DNA of 35,506 bases from Candidatus Sulfopaludibacter sp. GTDB lineage: Bacteria; Acidobacteriota; Terriglobia; Bryobacterales; Bryobacteraceae. The position numbers and the translations under genes are program-made. Under the pieces are notes generated by a model. The model ran no database searches, was not told the origin of the DNA, and worked only from the letters and a program-made list of their open reading frames with translations. The stretch covers positions 1 through 35,506 of the forward strand of contig JARLGM010000060.1 of NCBI GenBank assembly GCA_031292755.1. Reading direction: 5' to 3'. Within the stretch, counting starts at the first letter, position 1. Each line of letters opens with the position of its first letter. Positions 1 to 11,347 of this stretch are shown piece after piece.

Positions 1-209
1 AGGAAAGCGGCAAGCCCCTGATCCTGAAAAATGCGGTGACTCCCACTCCGGACTGGCGAATCCGGACCGATGCCCCATCAAAATCTTTTCACGTCGAGCA
101 CCGGGACGGTACGCGCTGGAATTCCGTGGGCGCCTTCGCCGTAAAGTTGGATTCCTGCAAGCCGGCTCCGGGGCCGGGCGGCGGTCCGGCGCCGGAGAAC
201 AGGAAGTAG
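1..209 (+). CDS. C-terminal end of an unknown protein (partial)
   Basis: An open frame enters from the left edge (codons in phase with base 3) and stops at TAG 207-209, giving the last 68 residues of a protein. The tail is rich in Pro and Gly (PAPGPGGGPAPENRK), which looks like a disordered end. I recognise no domain, and the start lies outside the window. The next 390 bases before rpmH hold only one small candidate ORF, so this gene probably ends its own transcription unit. I call it coding because of the open frame and GC-rich third positions; the function is unknown. Confidence 0.45.
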   Translation, partial: ESGKPLILKNAVTPTPDWRIRTDAPSKSFHVEHRDGTRWNSVGAFAVKLDSCKPAPGPGGGPAPENRK

Positions 210-241
210 ACACTCATCTGCCACCATGTGGACACGACACC

Positions 242-487
242 GTGGATATTCGGCCCACCCGCCGATTTTTCCGCGATCTGCCGGTTAGATGGCATCCACT
301 TAAGGATCAGTGGCTTACAGCATTTTTGAGCCTCGGATTGGGGCCGCTGGCTATTGGCACGCTGATTGCTTGGTGGAAGACGAGAGGTGAGGTGGTCCAG
401 ATGATCGTTGCAGCGGGTCTCGCGGTTTTAGTGGTTTTTTGTTTGCTGTTGTCCATGTTGGAAAAACCTCCAGCCATCGGCCGGTAA
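242..487 (+). CDS. small two-helix membrane protein, hypothetical
   Basis: This 81-residue frame begins with GTG. It contains two clear hydrophobic stretches, about residues 24-45 and 51-73, separated by a short charged loop (WWKTRGEVV), which suggests a hairpin of two membrane helices. No ATG lies in frame further upstream and there is no convincing Shine-Dalgarno, so the start is uncertain. I recognise no family. If it is not real, bases 210-555 would be an unexplained non-coding stretch before the rpmH promoter. The membrane-like composition is the main argument for it. Confidence 0.35.
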   Translation: MDIRPTRRFFRDLPVRWHPLKDQWLTAFLSLGLGPLAIGTLIAWWKTRGEVVQMIVAAGLAVLVVFCLLLSMLEKPPAIGR

Positions 488-555
488 CCGGCTTCAGCCA
501 CCCGGACCGGTAGCCCTGCCTTTGTCCGCTGCTAGTTCTTGATCGCACCTGCCAT

Positions 556-585
556 TTGCCCCGGCTTTCCCGCCTGATTTATACT
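556..585 (+). promoter_or_regulatory. candidate sigma-70 promoter of rpmH
   Basis: A TTGCCC at 556-561 (-35-like, 4 of 6 bases) and a TATACT at 580-585 (-10-like, 5 of 6) are separated by 18 bases. Transcription would start near 592, leaving only about nine bases before the rpmH ATG at 601. No Shine-Dalgarno lies in that leader, so the mRNA may be nearly leaderless. Confidence 0.55.
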
Positions 586-600
586 GGTATTTGAACTAAA

Positions 601-750
601 ATGCCGAAACGCACCTTTCAACCGAATAATCGCCATCGCGCGAAGACGCACGGATTCCGCAGCCGTATGGAAACCAAGAACGGCCGTGCGGTGCTAGCCC
701 GCCGACGCGCGCGCGGCCGCAAAAAGCTCACTGTCAGTTCCGAGAGGTAG
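601..750 (+). CDS. rpmH: 50S ribosomal protein L34
   Basis: A 49-residue, strongly basic protein starting [10 protein letters not shown] with the L34 hallmarks RTFQPN, RxxxHGFRSRM and the Arg/Lys-rich end. L34 is a small component of the large ribosomal subunit. The length is normal for the family (44-50 residues). It heads the conserved order rpmH-rnpA-yidD-yidC-jag-mnmE, seen near the replication origin in many bacteria. The start follows a good promoter at 556-585 but has no visible ribosome-binding site. rnpA follows after seven bases. Confidence 0.96.
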   Translation: MPKRTFQPNNRHRAKTHGFRSRMETKNGRAVLARRRARGRKKLTVSSER

Positions 751-757
751 TAGCGCC

Positions 758-1102
758 ATCTCTGGATTTCCCAAACGTGTTCGTCTGCTGCGATCCAAAG
801 ATTTTCGAAAAGTTTACGATGGCGGGACGCGCTTTACCGGTCCGCTGTTTGCAGCTTTTTGTTTCTGTGAACCGCAAGCCGATGGACCAAGAATCGGCTT
901 CACTGTCCCCCGGGCAATCGGGAAGGCGGTGGTGCGCAATCGCATCAAGCGGCGCGTGCGGGAAGCCGTACGCTTTGCCCTCGATCGGCTGAACCCGCAG
1001 TGGTCCATAGTCATCAATCCCCGGCGGAAAGCCTACGATGCACCCCTGGCGGAGTTGCACCGGGAAGTGGAGAGGCTCTTTCTGCGATGCAATGGATCTT
1101 AG
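758..1102 (+). CDS. rnpA: ribonuclease P protein component, with a non-canonical start
   Basis: The frame ending at TAG 1100-1102 encodes RnpA, the basic protein that helps the RNase P RNA mature the 5' ends of tRNAs. Visible hallmarks are RLLRSKDFRKVYDGG near the N-terminus, then GFTVPRAIGKAVVRNRIKRR with the RNR helix, and a C-terminal INPRRKAYDAPLAEL segment. No ATG, GTG or TTG occurs in frame between the stop at 695 and the RNR region. I place the start at ATC 758 because GAGAGG (742-747) lies ten bases upstream and the resulting 114 residues match family length (about 110-120). CTG at 731 or 785 are alternatives. The end overlaps yidD by 16 bases. Confidence 0.88.
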   Translation: MSGFPKRVRLLRSKDFRKVYDGGTRFTGPLFAAFCFCEPQADGPRIGFTVPRAIGKAVVRNRIKRRVREAVRFALDRLNPQWSIVINPRRKAYDAPLAELHREVERLFLRCNGS

Positions 1103-1296
1103 TGAGTTTGCTTCGCGTATACAAAGTTGGGGTTTCTCCCTGGCTGCCTTCCGCCTGCCGCTTCTATCCGACCTGCTCCGAGTATATGCGGGAAGCGATC
1201 GAGCGGTATGGCGCGGGACGGGGAGTGTGGATGGGCTTGCGCCGCCTTGCCAAATGCCATCCCTTTCATGAGGGCGGTATCGATCTCGTCCGGTAG
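1087..1296 (+). CDS. yidD: membrane protein insertion efficiency factor YidD
   Basis: A 69-residue protein with the complete YidD signature: an N-terminal amphipathic helix (WILVSLLRVYKVGVSPWL), then CRFYPTCSEYM, AIERYGAGRGVWMGLRRL, and CHPFHEGGIDLV at the end. It is thought to assist YidC in inserting proteins into the inner membrane. The same frame is open further upstream, but the extension lies inside rnpA and does not resemble the family. ATG 1087, preceded by GGAGAGG at 1069-1075, gives the normal length. It overlaps the end of rnpA by 16 bases and is followed by yidC after 20 bases. Confidence 0.95.
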   Translation: MQWILVSLLRVYKVGVSPWLPSACRFYPTCSEYMREAIERYGAGRGVWMGLRRLAKCHPFHEGGIDLVR

Positions 1297-1316
1297 TGTG
1301 CTGAACGGAAATTTGA

Positions 1317-3062
1317 ATGGCCGACTCGGTAAACGACGGTAATAGCAATCCGGCTCAAAAGCCTAAAGAGATGTCCATGGAAGTGCGGCTCCTGCTGGCC
1401 TTCCTGCTCATGGGCGCGGTGATGTTTCTCTCGCCGTACCTGTTCAAGACGCAAACTCCGCCGGGGGCCAAAAAGGCTTCCGCCGAACAGAACGCGCAGG
1501 CAGCGCCGGCTCAGAACGCCGGCGCGCCCGCGCAGTCCGCTCCTCCCGCTGCATCCGAGACCGTCGAAGCCAGCGCGGCAGTTCCCGCGGTAAACGCCAC
1601 ACCACAACACCCGCTGCCCCCGCTGGTCATCGATAGCGATCGCTTCCGTATCACCTTCAGCAACCAGGGTGCGACCGTCCGAAGCTGGCAGTTGAAGAAG
1701 TACAGAGGCAACGACGAAAAGCCACTGGAACTGACCAACACCGCGGCGGGCCTGGAATATCCGTTCTCGCTCCACTTCCCCGGGCAGAAACCCACCACCA
1801 ACCCGAACTGGGCTTACTTCACACAAACCGCCGACCCCGATGGACTGGGCGTCGCCTACGAGTTCAGCGACGGGCACACGGTGGTCCGAAAGAAGTTCCG
1901 GTTCGAGAAAAGCGCCTATCTTGCCGGCATCACCACCGAAGTGACGGTGGATGGCAAGCCGGTCCCCAGCATGATCGAGTGGCGCGGAGGATTCGGCGAT
2001 CTGACAGTAACCAACCCCGGAGCGAAAGAGACTACCTTACATTTCGACATCGCTCAAAACAAACTGGTGGAGCAGGCGGCCAGCGCTGCCAAGAATGGTC
2101 CGGTGACTGCCACCGGCGATTTCTCGTTCGCGGGGATCTCCGATGCATACTTTTGCGCCGTGCTCCTGCCGAAGAACAGCACGTCCGTACAGGTAACCAC
2201 TTTCAGCGATACGGTCCGCACTCCGATGGAGGAGAAGGCCGCGCCGGCAGCCGGCGTCGCGGTCTCCGATGGCGATACCAATCAGTTCGAGCTCTTCGTC
2301 GGGCCCAAGGACGTGGATACGCTGAAGGCCGTAAACCCCAAGCTCGAGCAGGTGGTGAATTTCGGCTGGATGTCCATTCTGGCCAAGCCGCTGTTTCTGA
2401 TCGTCAACTGGTTTAACGTCAGCTTCGTCCATAACTTCGGATGGGCCATTGTGGTGGTCACGATCATCATCAACTTCATTCTGTTTCCGCTGAAGCTCTC
2501 CAACATGAAGTCGATGCGCAAGATGCAGGCTCTCAAGCCGCAGATCGATGCGATCAACGCCAAATACAAAAACGTGAGCCTGCGTGACCCCAAGAAGGCG
2601 GACCAGAACCAGGAAGTGATGGAGTTATACAAGAAGTATGGGGTGAATCCGATGGGCGGCTGCGTGCCCATGTTGATTCAGATTCCCTTCTTCTTCGCGT
2701 TCTACGCGGTCTTGAAAGTATCGGTGGAAATGCGCGGCGCGCACTGGCTGTGGGTAACGGATCTTTCGGCGCCGGAACATCTGCCCATCAAGATTCTACC
2801 CATCGTGATGATCGCCAGCCAGTTCGTCATGCAGAAGATGACGCCGCAGGCGAATGTCGACCCGGCGCAGCAGAAGATGATGATGATGATGCCGCTCATC
2901 TTCGGATTCATGTTCTACAATTTCCCCAGCGGCCTGGTGTTATACTACTTGACCAGCAATCTCGTGAATATGGGGCAGCAGTGGTTCTTCAACCATACCG
3001 AAGCGGCGCAGGAAGCCGCCCGCAGCGTGGAACCGCCCAAGAAAAAGAACGGCAGGAAATAG
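1317..3062 (+). CDS. yidC: membrane protein insertase YidC
   Basis: A 581-residue inner-membrane insertase that folds and inserts membrane proteins with or after the Sec translocon. The layout matches Gram-negative YidC: a first membrane helix at about residues 23-43, an Ala/Pro-rich linker at about 50-100, a large periplasmic beta domain (about 105-350), then the conserved five-helix core. The core contains KPQIDAINAKYK, MELYKKYGVNPMGGCVPMLIQ and PFFFAFYAVL. The C-terminus is basic (PPKKKNGRK), a tail that can contact ribosomes. The large periplasmic domain indicates a diderm organism. jag starts four bases after the stop, so the two are surely cotranscribed. Confidence 0.97.
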   Translation: MADSVNDGNSNPAQKPKEMSMEVRLLLAFLLMGAVMFLSPYLFKTQTPPGAKKASAEQNAQAAPAQNAGAPAQSAPPAASETVEASAAVPAVNATPQHPLPPLVIDSDRFRITFSNQGATVRSWQLKKYRGNDEKPLELTNTAAGLEYPFSLHFPGQKPTTNPNWAYFTQTADPDGLGVAYEFSDGHTVVRKKFRFEKSAYLAGITTEVTVDGKPVPSMIEWRGGFGDLTVTNPGAKETTLHFDIAQNKLVEQAASAAKNGPVTATGDFSFAGISDAYFCAVLLPKNSTSVQVTTFSDTVRTPMEEKAAPAAGVAVSDGDTNQFELFVGPKDVDTLKAVNPKLEQVVNFGWMSILAKPLFLIVNWFNVSFVHNFGWAIVVVTIIINFILFPLKLSNMKSMRKMQALKPQIDAINAKYKNVSLRDPKKADQNQEVMELYKKYGVNPMGGCVPMLIQIPFFFAFYAVLKVSVEMRGAHWLWVTDLSAPEHLPIKILPIVMIASQFVMQKMTPQANVDPAQQKMMMMMPLIFGFMFYNFPSGLVLYYLTSNLVNMGQQWFFNHTEAAQEAARSVEPPKKKNGRK

Positions 3063-3065
3063 CCC

Positions 3066-3689
3066 GTGACCCAGCGAAAATACTCCGTGTCCTTAGTCGG
3101 ATTGAAAATCGACGGATTTTTAGGGACCACCCTCCAGGATGGCGGGTTCAGATTGAGCTATGACATCCAGGACGTCGAAAGCTCCGACGGGGACTTCGAG
3201 ACACCGGACGTGATGGTGAAATTCACCGGGCCGGACGTGGATTTGCTGCTGGCCAACCGCGCCGAGCTGCTTCTGGCGCTGGAACACGTGACCATGGAAA
3301 TGCTCAAGATGCCTTCCGAGGATCATTCGCGCATTTCCTTCGACGCGAACGATTACCGGCTGCTGCGGATTGAAGAATTGCGGTTGAGCGCCATGGCGGC
3401 GGCGGATAAAGTGAAGCGTACCGGCGTGCCCTTCCGCTTCAATCCCATGAACAGCCGCGAACGTCGAGTGATCCACCTGGCCTTGCGAGGGGAAGCCACG
3501 TTGCGCAGTGAGAGCAGCGGATCCGGCCCGCAGCGGCAGGTTGTGGTTTATCCGGCGGGGATGGCGAGCCTGCCCGAGCTGCCCTACGTGCCCGAACCGC
3601 GCCGCCATAGCGGCGGTGGCGGGGATCGCGGTCCGCGCCGGGATGGCCCACGCCGCGAAGGCGGGCGTTCTCGCGGTCCGCGGCGCTAG
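3066..3689 (+). CDS. jag: Jag/KhpB-type RNA-binding protein (KH and R3H domains)
   Basis: A 207-residue protein in the usual Jag position between yidC and mnmE. The C-terminal half shows an R3H domain: [18 protein letters not shown], then [17 protein letters not shown], with the Arg-x3-His spacing that names the domain. Before it, at about residues 55-110, lies a KH-like segment ([24 protein letters not shown]) typical of these proteins. The classical Jag_N domain is not evident. The last 30 residues are Arg/Gly-rich ([14 protein letters not shown]), a likely extra RNA-binding tail. The start is GTG 3066. The role is probably post-transcriptional regulation of cell-wall or division functions, known from other phyla. 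Confidence 0.88.
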   Translation: MTQRKYSVSLVGLKIDGFLGTTLQDGGFRLSYDIQDVESSDGDFETPDVMVKFTGPDVDLLLANRAELLLALEHVTMEMLKMPSEDHSRISFDANDYRLLRIEELRLSAMAAADKVKRTGVPFRFNPMNSRERRVIHLALRGEATLRSESSGSGPQRQVVVYPAGMASLPELPYVPEPRRHSGGGGDRGPRRDGPRREGGRSRGPRR

Positions 3690-3697
3690 CCTGTCAC

Positions 3698-5029
3698 TTG
3701 CAACTGCAAGACACCATCGTCGCCATTTCCACGCCTCCGGGACGCGGCGGGCTGGGAATCGTGCGCCTTTCAGGCGATCGGGCGCGCTCCATAGTGGAAG
3801 CCATCCTGAAGCTCTCCGGTGAGGAACCGTGGCGCTCCTGGCACGCCCGCATGGCGGACCTGCTGGATAGCGGCGGCCACACGATCGACCAGGTAGTGGT
3901 AACATTTTTCGAAAAGCCGCGCTCGTACACCGCCGAAGATCTCATCGAGATTTCCTGTCACGGGTCTCCGGTGGTGCTGCGCCATGCGGTGGAACGGGCG
4001 CTGGAGTCTGGCGCGCGGCTGGCCGAACCGGGCGAGTTCTCCCTGCGCGCCTTCCTTAACGGACGGATCGACCTGCCCCAGGCCGAGGCCGTGCGCGACC
4101 TGATCGACGCCACCACGCTCTACCAGGCGCGCGTGGCGGCGCAGCAGGTGAGCGGGTCGGTTTCACGCCGCATCGCGCCGGTGAAGGAACAACTGGTGGA
4201 GCTGATCTCCCTGCTGGAAGCCGGCATCGACTTCGCCGAAGACGATGTGAGCGTCGCGCCTGCCGGAGAGATCCTGCGCCGGCTGGCGCCCGTTCGCGAA
4301 GGGATCGCGCAATTGGCCGCCAGTTTCCAATACGGCGGCCTGGTGCGCAGCGGGCTGACTCTGGCCATCGTGGGACGCCCGAATGTCGGCAAGAGCAGCC
4401 TGTTCAACCGACTCCTGATGCAGGATCGCGCGATTGTCACCGACATCCCCGGAACCACGCGCGACCTGGTGTCGGAGACCGCTTCCATCGGCGGCATTCC
4501 GGTGAAGCTCATCGACACGGCGGGTATTCGGGAAAGCGTCGAGACGGTGGAGAGCCTGGGCATTGCACGCAGTTTCCAGGCGATGGCGGATGCCGACCTG
4601 ACCATCGTGGTGGTGGATGCTTCCCAGCCGCTCACCGCCGAGGACGCTGCACTCATTGGACGGGCGCAGCGGCGCCTGGTGGCCGGCAACAAGTGCGACT
4701 TGGGCGCGTGCAGGGAAGAACTGCACACGTCGGCACTCACCGGCGAGGGCATCGCGGAACTGCGCGCGGCTATTCTGGAGGCGATCGCTCCCAAAGGAGC
4801 ATTCGAGCAGGAGACCGGATTCATCACCAGCCTGCGGCACGAGCAATTGCTGCGCGAGTCTTTGGAGTTCCTGGATAAGGCGCGCGGCGCGGTGGAGGCT
4901 GGAATTCCTCACGAAATGCTGCTGCTGGATCTCTACGGAGCGCTGCGCCCGATCGACGCCATCACCGGCGCCACCACCGCCGACGACATTCTGAACCGCA
5001 TCTTCTCCACGTTCTGCATCGGCAAGTAG
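3698..5029 (+). CDS. mnmE: tRNA modification GTPase MnmE
   Basis: A 443-residue protein that, with MnmG, modifies the wobble uridine of certain tRNAs. The N-terminal folate-binding domain begins [22 protein letters not shown] and includes [21 protein letters not shown]. The inserted GTPase domain has G1 GRPNVGKSS (about residue 226), G2 GTTRD, G3 DTAGIRE and G4 NKCD. The protein ends with FCIGK, whose Cys-x-Gly-Lys end is essential and diagnostic. The start is TTG 3698; an in-frame ATG only appears well inside the domain. The gene ends three bases before the convergent stop of the next gene, with no room for a terminator. Confidence 0.97.
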   Translation: MQLQDTIVAISTPPGRGGLGIVRLSGDRARSIVEAILKLSGEEPWRSWHARMADLLDSGGHTIDQVVVTFFEKPRSYTAEDLIEISCHGSPVVLRHAVERALESGARLAEPGEFSLRAFLNGRIDLPQAEAVRDLIDATTLYQARVAAQQVSGSVSRRIAPVKEQLVELISLLEAGIDFAEDDVSVAPAGEILRRLAPVREGIAQLAASFQYGGLVRSGLTLAIVGRPNVGKSSLFNRLLMQDRAIVTDIPGTTRDLVSETASIGGIPVKLIDTAGIRESVETVESLGIARSFQAMADADLTIVVVDASQPLTAEDAALIGRAQRRLVAGNKCDLGACREELHTSALTGEGIAELRAAILEAIAPKGAFEQETGFITSLRHEQLLRESLEFLDKARGAVEAGIPHEMLLLDLYGALRPIDAITGATTADDILNRIFSTFCIGK

Positions 5030-5032
5030 GGC

Positions 5033-5800
5033 CTACTCGGCCTCGAAGATCAGGCTCGAACAGGTGAGCGCCGCTTCCGCCTTCATCAACTCGGAGATAT
5101 CCAGCGTGCGCACGCGAAGCCCGAGGCTTTCCAAAATCGCCGCAGTGGCCGGAAAGGCCAAAGGGATCAGCACCGTTTCACCGAGGGTCAGCGTATTCCC
5201 CGCCCAAGGCTCGCCGGGCGCAACGTCCACGATGCGGAACTCCCGCAGCGGCGCCATATCGATCCACACGCGGTGCGCCAGAATCGTGTCATTGCCCAAA
5301 TACGTGCATGCCGATTTCAGGTGCAGGCAGCCGTGCACCGCGACGGGGGCCACCGTGTAACCGAACGGCGCGAGCAATTCGCGCAGTTGCCCGATACCGG
5401 CGCGATTGGTGCGCGCGGACTCGCCCACGAAGAGCGTTCGCCCGATGCTCATCACATCGCCGCCTTCCAGGGTGGCCGGCGCAGTCAAATGGAGCAACGG
5501 GCGGAACGGCGCCAGGGCTTCGGCCAGGGTGCGCGCTTCTTCGCGCCGCGATTCGGCGCCCATGCGGGCGATCACGGCGACTTCGTCCAGCACCAGGGCC
5601 GGATCTTCGACGAATACCGAATCGGGCAGATCGGGCTCTGCGGGGAGCGAAATCACGCGCGCGCCCAATTCGGCCAGACAGCGCTCGTAGGCGCTATGCT
5701 GCTGTGCGGCTATGGCGAGATCGATGGGACGCCGTTCCAGATACTCCAGTTCGCAGCGGCCGATCGCGGGACTGACCGAGCGGGTAATTGCCGTGAGCAT
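5033..5800 (-). CDS. dimethylarginine dimethylaminohydrolase / arginine deiminase-fold hydrolase
   Basis: A 255-residue member of the guanidino-group-modifying fold, closest by eye to DDAH, which turns N,N-dimethylarginine into citrulline and dimethylamine. Seen: VFVEDPALVL near residue 65, LEGGDVMSIG, FVGESARTN, a catalytic His in HLKSACTYLG (about residue 159) and the nucleophilic Cys in LTCSSLIFE (Cys 247). These match the Cys/His pair and order of bacterial DDAH. The frame is open far upstream across metY, but ATG 5800, preceded by AGGA with five bases of spacing, gives family length. It is divergent from metY. Specificity for dimethylarginine over other guanidines cannot be fixed from sequence alone. 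Confidence 0.85.
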   Translation of the reverse strand: MLTAITRSVSPAIGRCELEYLERRPIDLAIAAQQHSAYERCLAELGARVISLPAEPDLPDSVFVEDPALVLDEVAVIARMGAESRREEARTLAEALAPFRPLLHLTAPATLEGGDVMSIGRTLFVGESARTNRAGIGQLRELLAPFGYTVAPVAVHGCLHLKSACTYLGNDTILAHRVWIDMAPLREFRIVDVAPGEPWAGNTLTLGETVLIPLAFPATAAILESLGLRVRTLDISELMKAEAALTCSSLIFEAE

Positions 5801-7126
<1,326 letters not shown>

Positions 7127-7142
7127 ACTGAAAAGAGCGGGG

Positions 7143-8521
<1,379 letters not shown>

Positions 8522-8525
<4 letters not shown>

Positions 8526-10852
8526 AGATTGCAGGTCATCCGGTTCCGCATGAAAGCGCTCGCGGCCACGTCACCGGCGAGGCGTTGTATACGGACGATC
8601 TGGCGGGCCGCTTCCCGCAATTGCTGCACGCCTGGCCGGTGCTGGCCCCGCACGCCCACGCCATGCTCACGCAACTGGACGCCTCGCCGGCGCTCGCCGA
8701 GCCCGGGGTGCATGCGACTTTGACCGTGGACGACGTGCCTGGCGAGAATGACAGCGGCGCCAATCGCCGCGACGAGCCGCTGTTCCCGGGCGAAACGATG
8801 TATCACCACCAGCCGGTGGCTTGGGTGCTGGCCGAAACGCTGGAAGCGGCACGCCGTGGCGCCGGACGCGTGCACGCAACTTACGAAGTGCTGCCGGCGC
8901 TGCTGACCATCCCGGACGCCGCCGGGGCCGAGAGCCTCCACGCCGGCCCCTTGCGCCTGCACCGTGGCGATCCGGCGGCCGAACTGCGAAAGTCGCCGTA
9001 CCGCCTGGACGGCAGCTTCGAGATCGGCGGGCAGGAGCATTTTTACCTGGAGACGATGGCGTCGATCGCGTGGCTGGACGAATCCGGCGGCGTGGCTGTT
9101 CACTCCTCGACACAGCATCCCAGCCAGACGCAGGAAGTGGTGGCGCGCGTCCTGGGCGTGCCGCGCCACCTGGTGACCGTCGAGTGCCTGCGCATGGGCG
9201 GAGCGTTCGGCGGCAAAGAGGTGCAGGCGAATCCGTGGGCCGCCATCGCCGCGCTGGGCGCATGGAAGACGCGCCGGCCGGTGCGTGTCCGCCTGCCGCG
9301 CGTGCTGGATATGGCGCTCACCGGCAAGCGGCATCCCTTCCTGGCGCGCTACTCGGCGGGCTTCGATGAGGAGGGCCGCCTGCTCGCGCTGGAGGCGACG
9401 CTCTATTCCGACGGCGGCTGGAGCCTGGACCTTTCCGAGCCCGTCATGTGGCGCGCCCTGTTCCATCTGGACAACGCATATTATGTGCCGGCGGTGGACG
9501 TCTCCGGCTTCGTCTGCCGCACGCACAAGACGTCGCAGACCGCATTTCGCGGCTTCGGCGGCCCGCAGGGCATGCTGGCGATCGAGGACATTCTCGACCG
9601 GATTGCGCGGCGTCTTTCGCTGCCGCCGGAGGTGGTGCGCGAACGCAATTTCTATCGCGAAGGGCAGACCACGCACTACGGACAGCCCGTAAAAGACGCT
9701 GGACGGATCAGCGCCATCTGGCAGCAGTTACTGCAAACCAGCGGCTTCGCCGGGCGGCGCGCGGCCATCGCGGAATTCAACGCCGCGCATCCGCACCGCA
9801 AGCGGGGGCTCGCCATCACGCCGGTGAAGTTCGGCATCTCGTTCACCGCTGCCTTCTTCAATCAGGCCGGAGCGCTGGTGCTGGTCTATCGCGATGGCAG
9901 CGTGCAGGTGAATCACGGCGGCACGGAGATGGGGCAGGGGCTGCATACCAAAATCCGGCAGATCGCCGCCGAAAGCCTGGGACTGCCGCTGGATGCCGTG
10001 CGCATTATGCCCACCCGCACCGATAAGGTGCCGAACACATCGCCCAGCGCCGCATCCGCCAGCACCGATATGAACGGCGCTGCCGTGGCGGATGCCTGCG
10101 ACCAGTTGAAGGCGCGCCTGGCACCCGTTGCCGGGGCGATGCTGGGATGCCCACCCGATGCCGTCAGTTTCTCCGGCGGCACAGCCCACGGGCGCGGCAA
10201 CCCCGTGCAATCGGTAGGTTTCGCCGAAGTGGTGGAGGCGGCCTACCGCCAGCGAATCGCGCTATTCGCGCAAGGCTACTACCGCACACCGGGGCTTCAC
10301 TTCAACCAGAAGACCGGGCAGGGTGAGCCGTTCCACTATTTCGCGTTTGGCGCCGCCGTGACCGAAGTGGAAGTGGATGGCTTCACCGGCGAGCATCGCG
10401 TGCTGCGTGTGGACATTCTGCAAGACGTGGGCGATTCGGTTTCGCCTCTGATCGACCGCGGGCAGGTGGAGGGCGGTTTCGTGCAGGGGCTGGGCTGGCT
10501 TACTCTGGAAGAACTGTTGTGGGACGCGCAGGGGCGCGTCGCCACCGCGGGCGCGTCCACTTATAAGCTGCCGTCGTGGTGCGAACTGCCGGAGGTTTTT
10601 AACGTCGATTTCCTGGAGCGCGCCACCGAACCCGGCGTCATCTTCGGCAGCAAAGCCATTGGCGAGCCGCCGTTGATGCTGGCCATTTCGGCGCGCGAGG
10701 CCCTGCGCGACGCTATCGGCGCTTTCGGGCCGGGCGGCGTAGTGGCACTCGATAGCCCGCTCACGCCCGAGCGAATCTACTGGGCTATCGAAAAAGGGCG
10801 GGGTAACCTGATCCTGCAAACCACCGCCGATTCGGGAGTGATTCGCGCGTGA
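8522..10852 (+). CDS. xdhB: xanthine dehydrogenase molybdenum-binding subunit
   Basis: A 776-residue molybdopterin subunit of the xanthine oxidase family. Seen: GEALYTDD near the start, the Mo-site segment MGGAFGGKE (about 225), FRGFGGPQG (about 342) with the substrate Arg, QGLHTKIRQIA, and the catalytic Glu in KAIGEPPLMLAISARE (about 714). The hydroxylating subunit works with XdhA. I start it at GTG 8522, overlapping the xdhA stop (GTGA), rather than at the upstream GTG inside xdhA, because KIAGHPVPHESARGHVTGEA is where the family begins. The molybdenum-insertion chaperone xdhC is not in the operon. GTGA coupling links it to the next gene. Confidence 0.95.
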
Positions 10853-11343
10853 ACATGGCAGGGATCGATTGCCTGACGCGTGAGCGCTTCGTGGAGACAC
10901 TCGGCCTGGTGTTCGAAGATTCCCCCTGGGTGGCCGAACGGGCCTGGGCGAAGCGGCCGTTTTCCAGCGTGAAAGAACTGCACGCCGTCATGACCGCTGA
11001 AGTGGAGAGCGCCACGCATGAGGAGCAACTGGCGTTGCTGCGCGCCCATCCGGATTTGGGCGCGCGGGCACGCATGAGCGAAGCATCCACCGGCGAACAG
11101 GCCGGCGCCGGGCTCGATCAACTGACTCCCCAGGAGTTCGAGACACTGCAACAGTTCAACGGCACGTACCGCCGCAAATTTGGGTTTCCGTTTCTCTACG
11201 CCGTGAAGGGCGCTGCCATGCACGATATCCTGGTAGCCTTAGCCGTGCGCCTGGACTCGCAACCGGAAGAAGAGTTCCGGCAGGCGCTGTGGGAGGTTTA
11301 CCGGATCGCGTGGTTCCGGCTCGAGGCTCTGGTTGGAGGTTGA
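10849..11343 (+). CDS. uraD: OHCU decarboxylase
   Basis: A 164-residue 2-oxo-4-hydroxy-4-carboxy-5-ureidoimidazoline decarboxylase, which makes S-allantoin from OHCU. Hallmarks: the catalytic His in RAHPDLGARA (about residue 66), SEASTGEQAGAGLDQL with the active-site Glu, and FNGTYRRKFGFPFLYAVKG. Length fits the single-domain enzyme (about 165). GTG 10849 overlaps the xdhB stop and has GGGAG ten bases upstream; ATG 10855 would shorten it by two residues. Its presence beside HIU hydrolase shows the pathway delivers the S enantiomer instead of relying on spontaneous decay. Confidence 0.93.
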   Translation: MNMAGIDCLTRERFVETLGLVFEDSPWVAERAWAKRPFSSVKELHAVMTAEVESATHEEQLALLRAHPDLGARARMSEASTGEQAGAGLDQLTPQEFETLQQFNGTYRRKFGFPFLYAVKGAAMHDILVALAVRLDSQPEEEFRQALWEVYRIAWFRLEALVGG

Positions 11344-11347
11344 TCGA

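Noticed and set aside
777..992. Plus-strand 71-codon ORF in the rnpA region
   Set aside because: It is out of frame with the RnpA reading frame, whose motifs are unmistakable; the ORF only appears because rnpA has no common start codon.
1000..1086. 29-codon upstream extension of yidD
   Set aside because: It lies entirely within rnpA, does not look like YidD, and the internal ATG 1087 has a ribosome site and gives family length.
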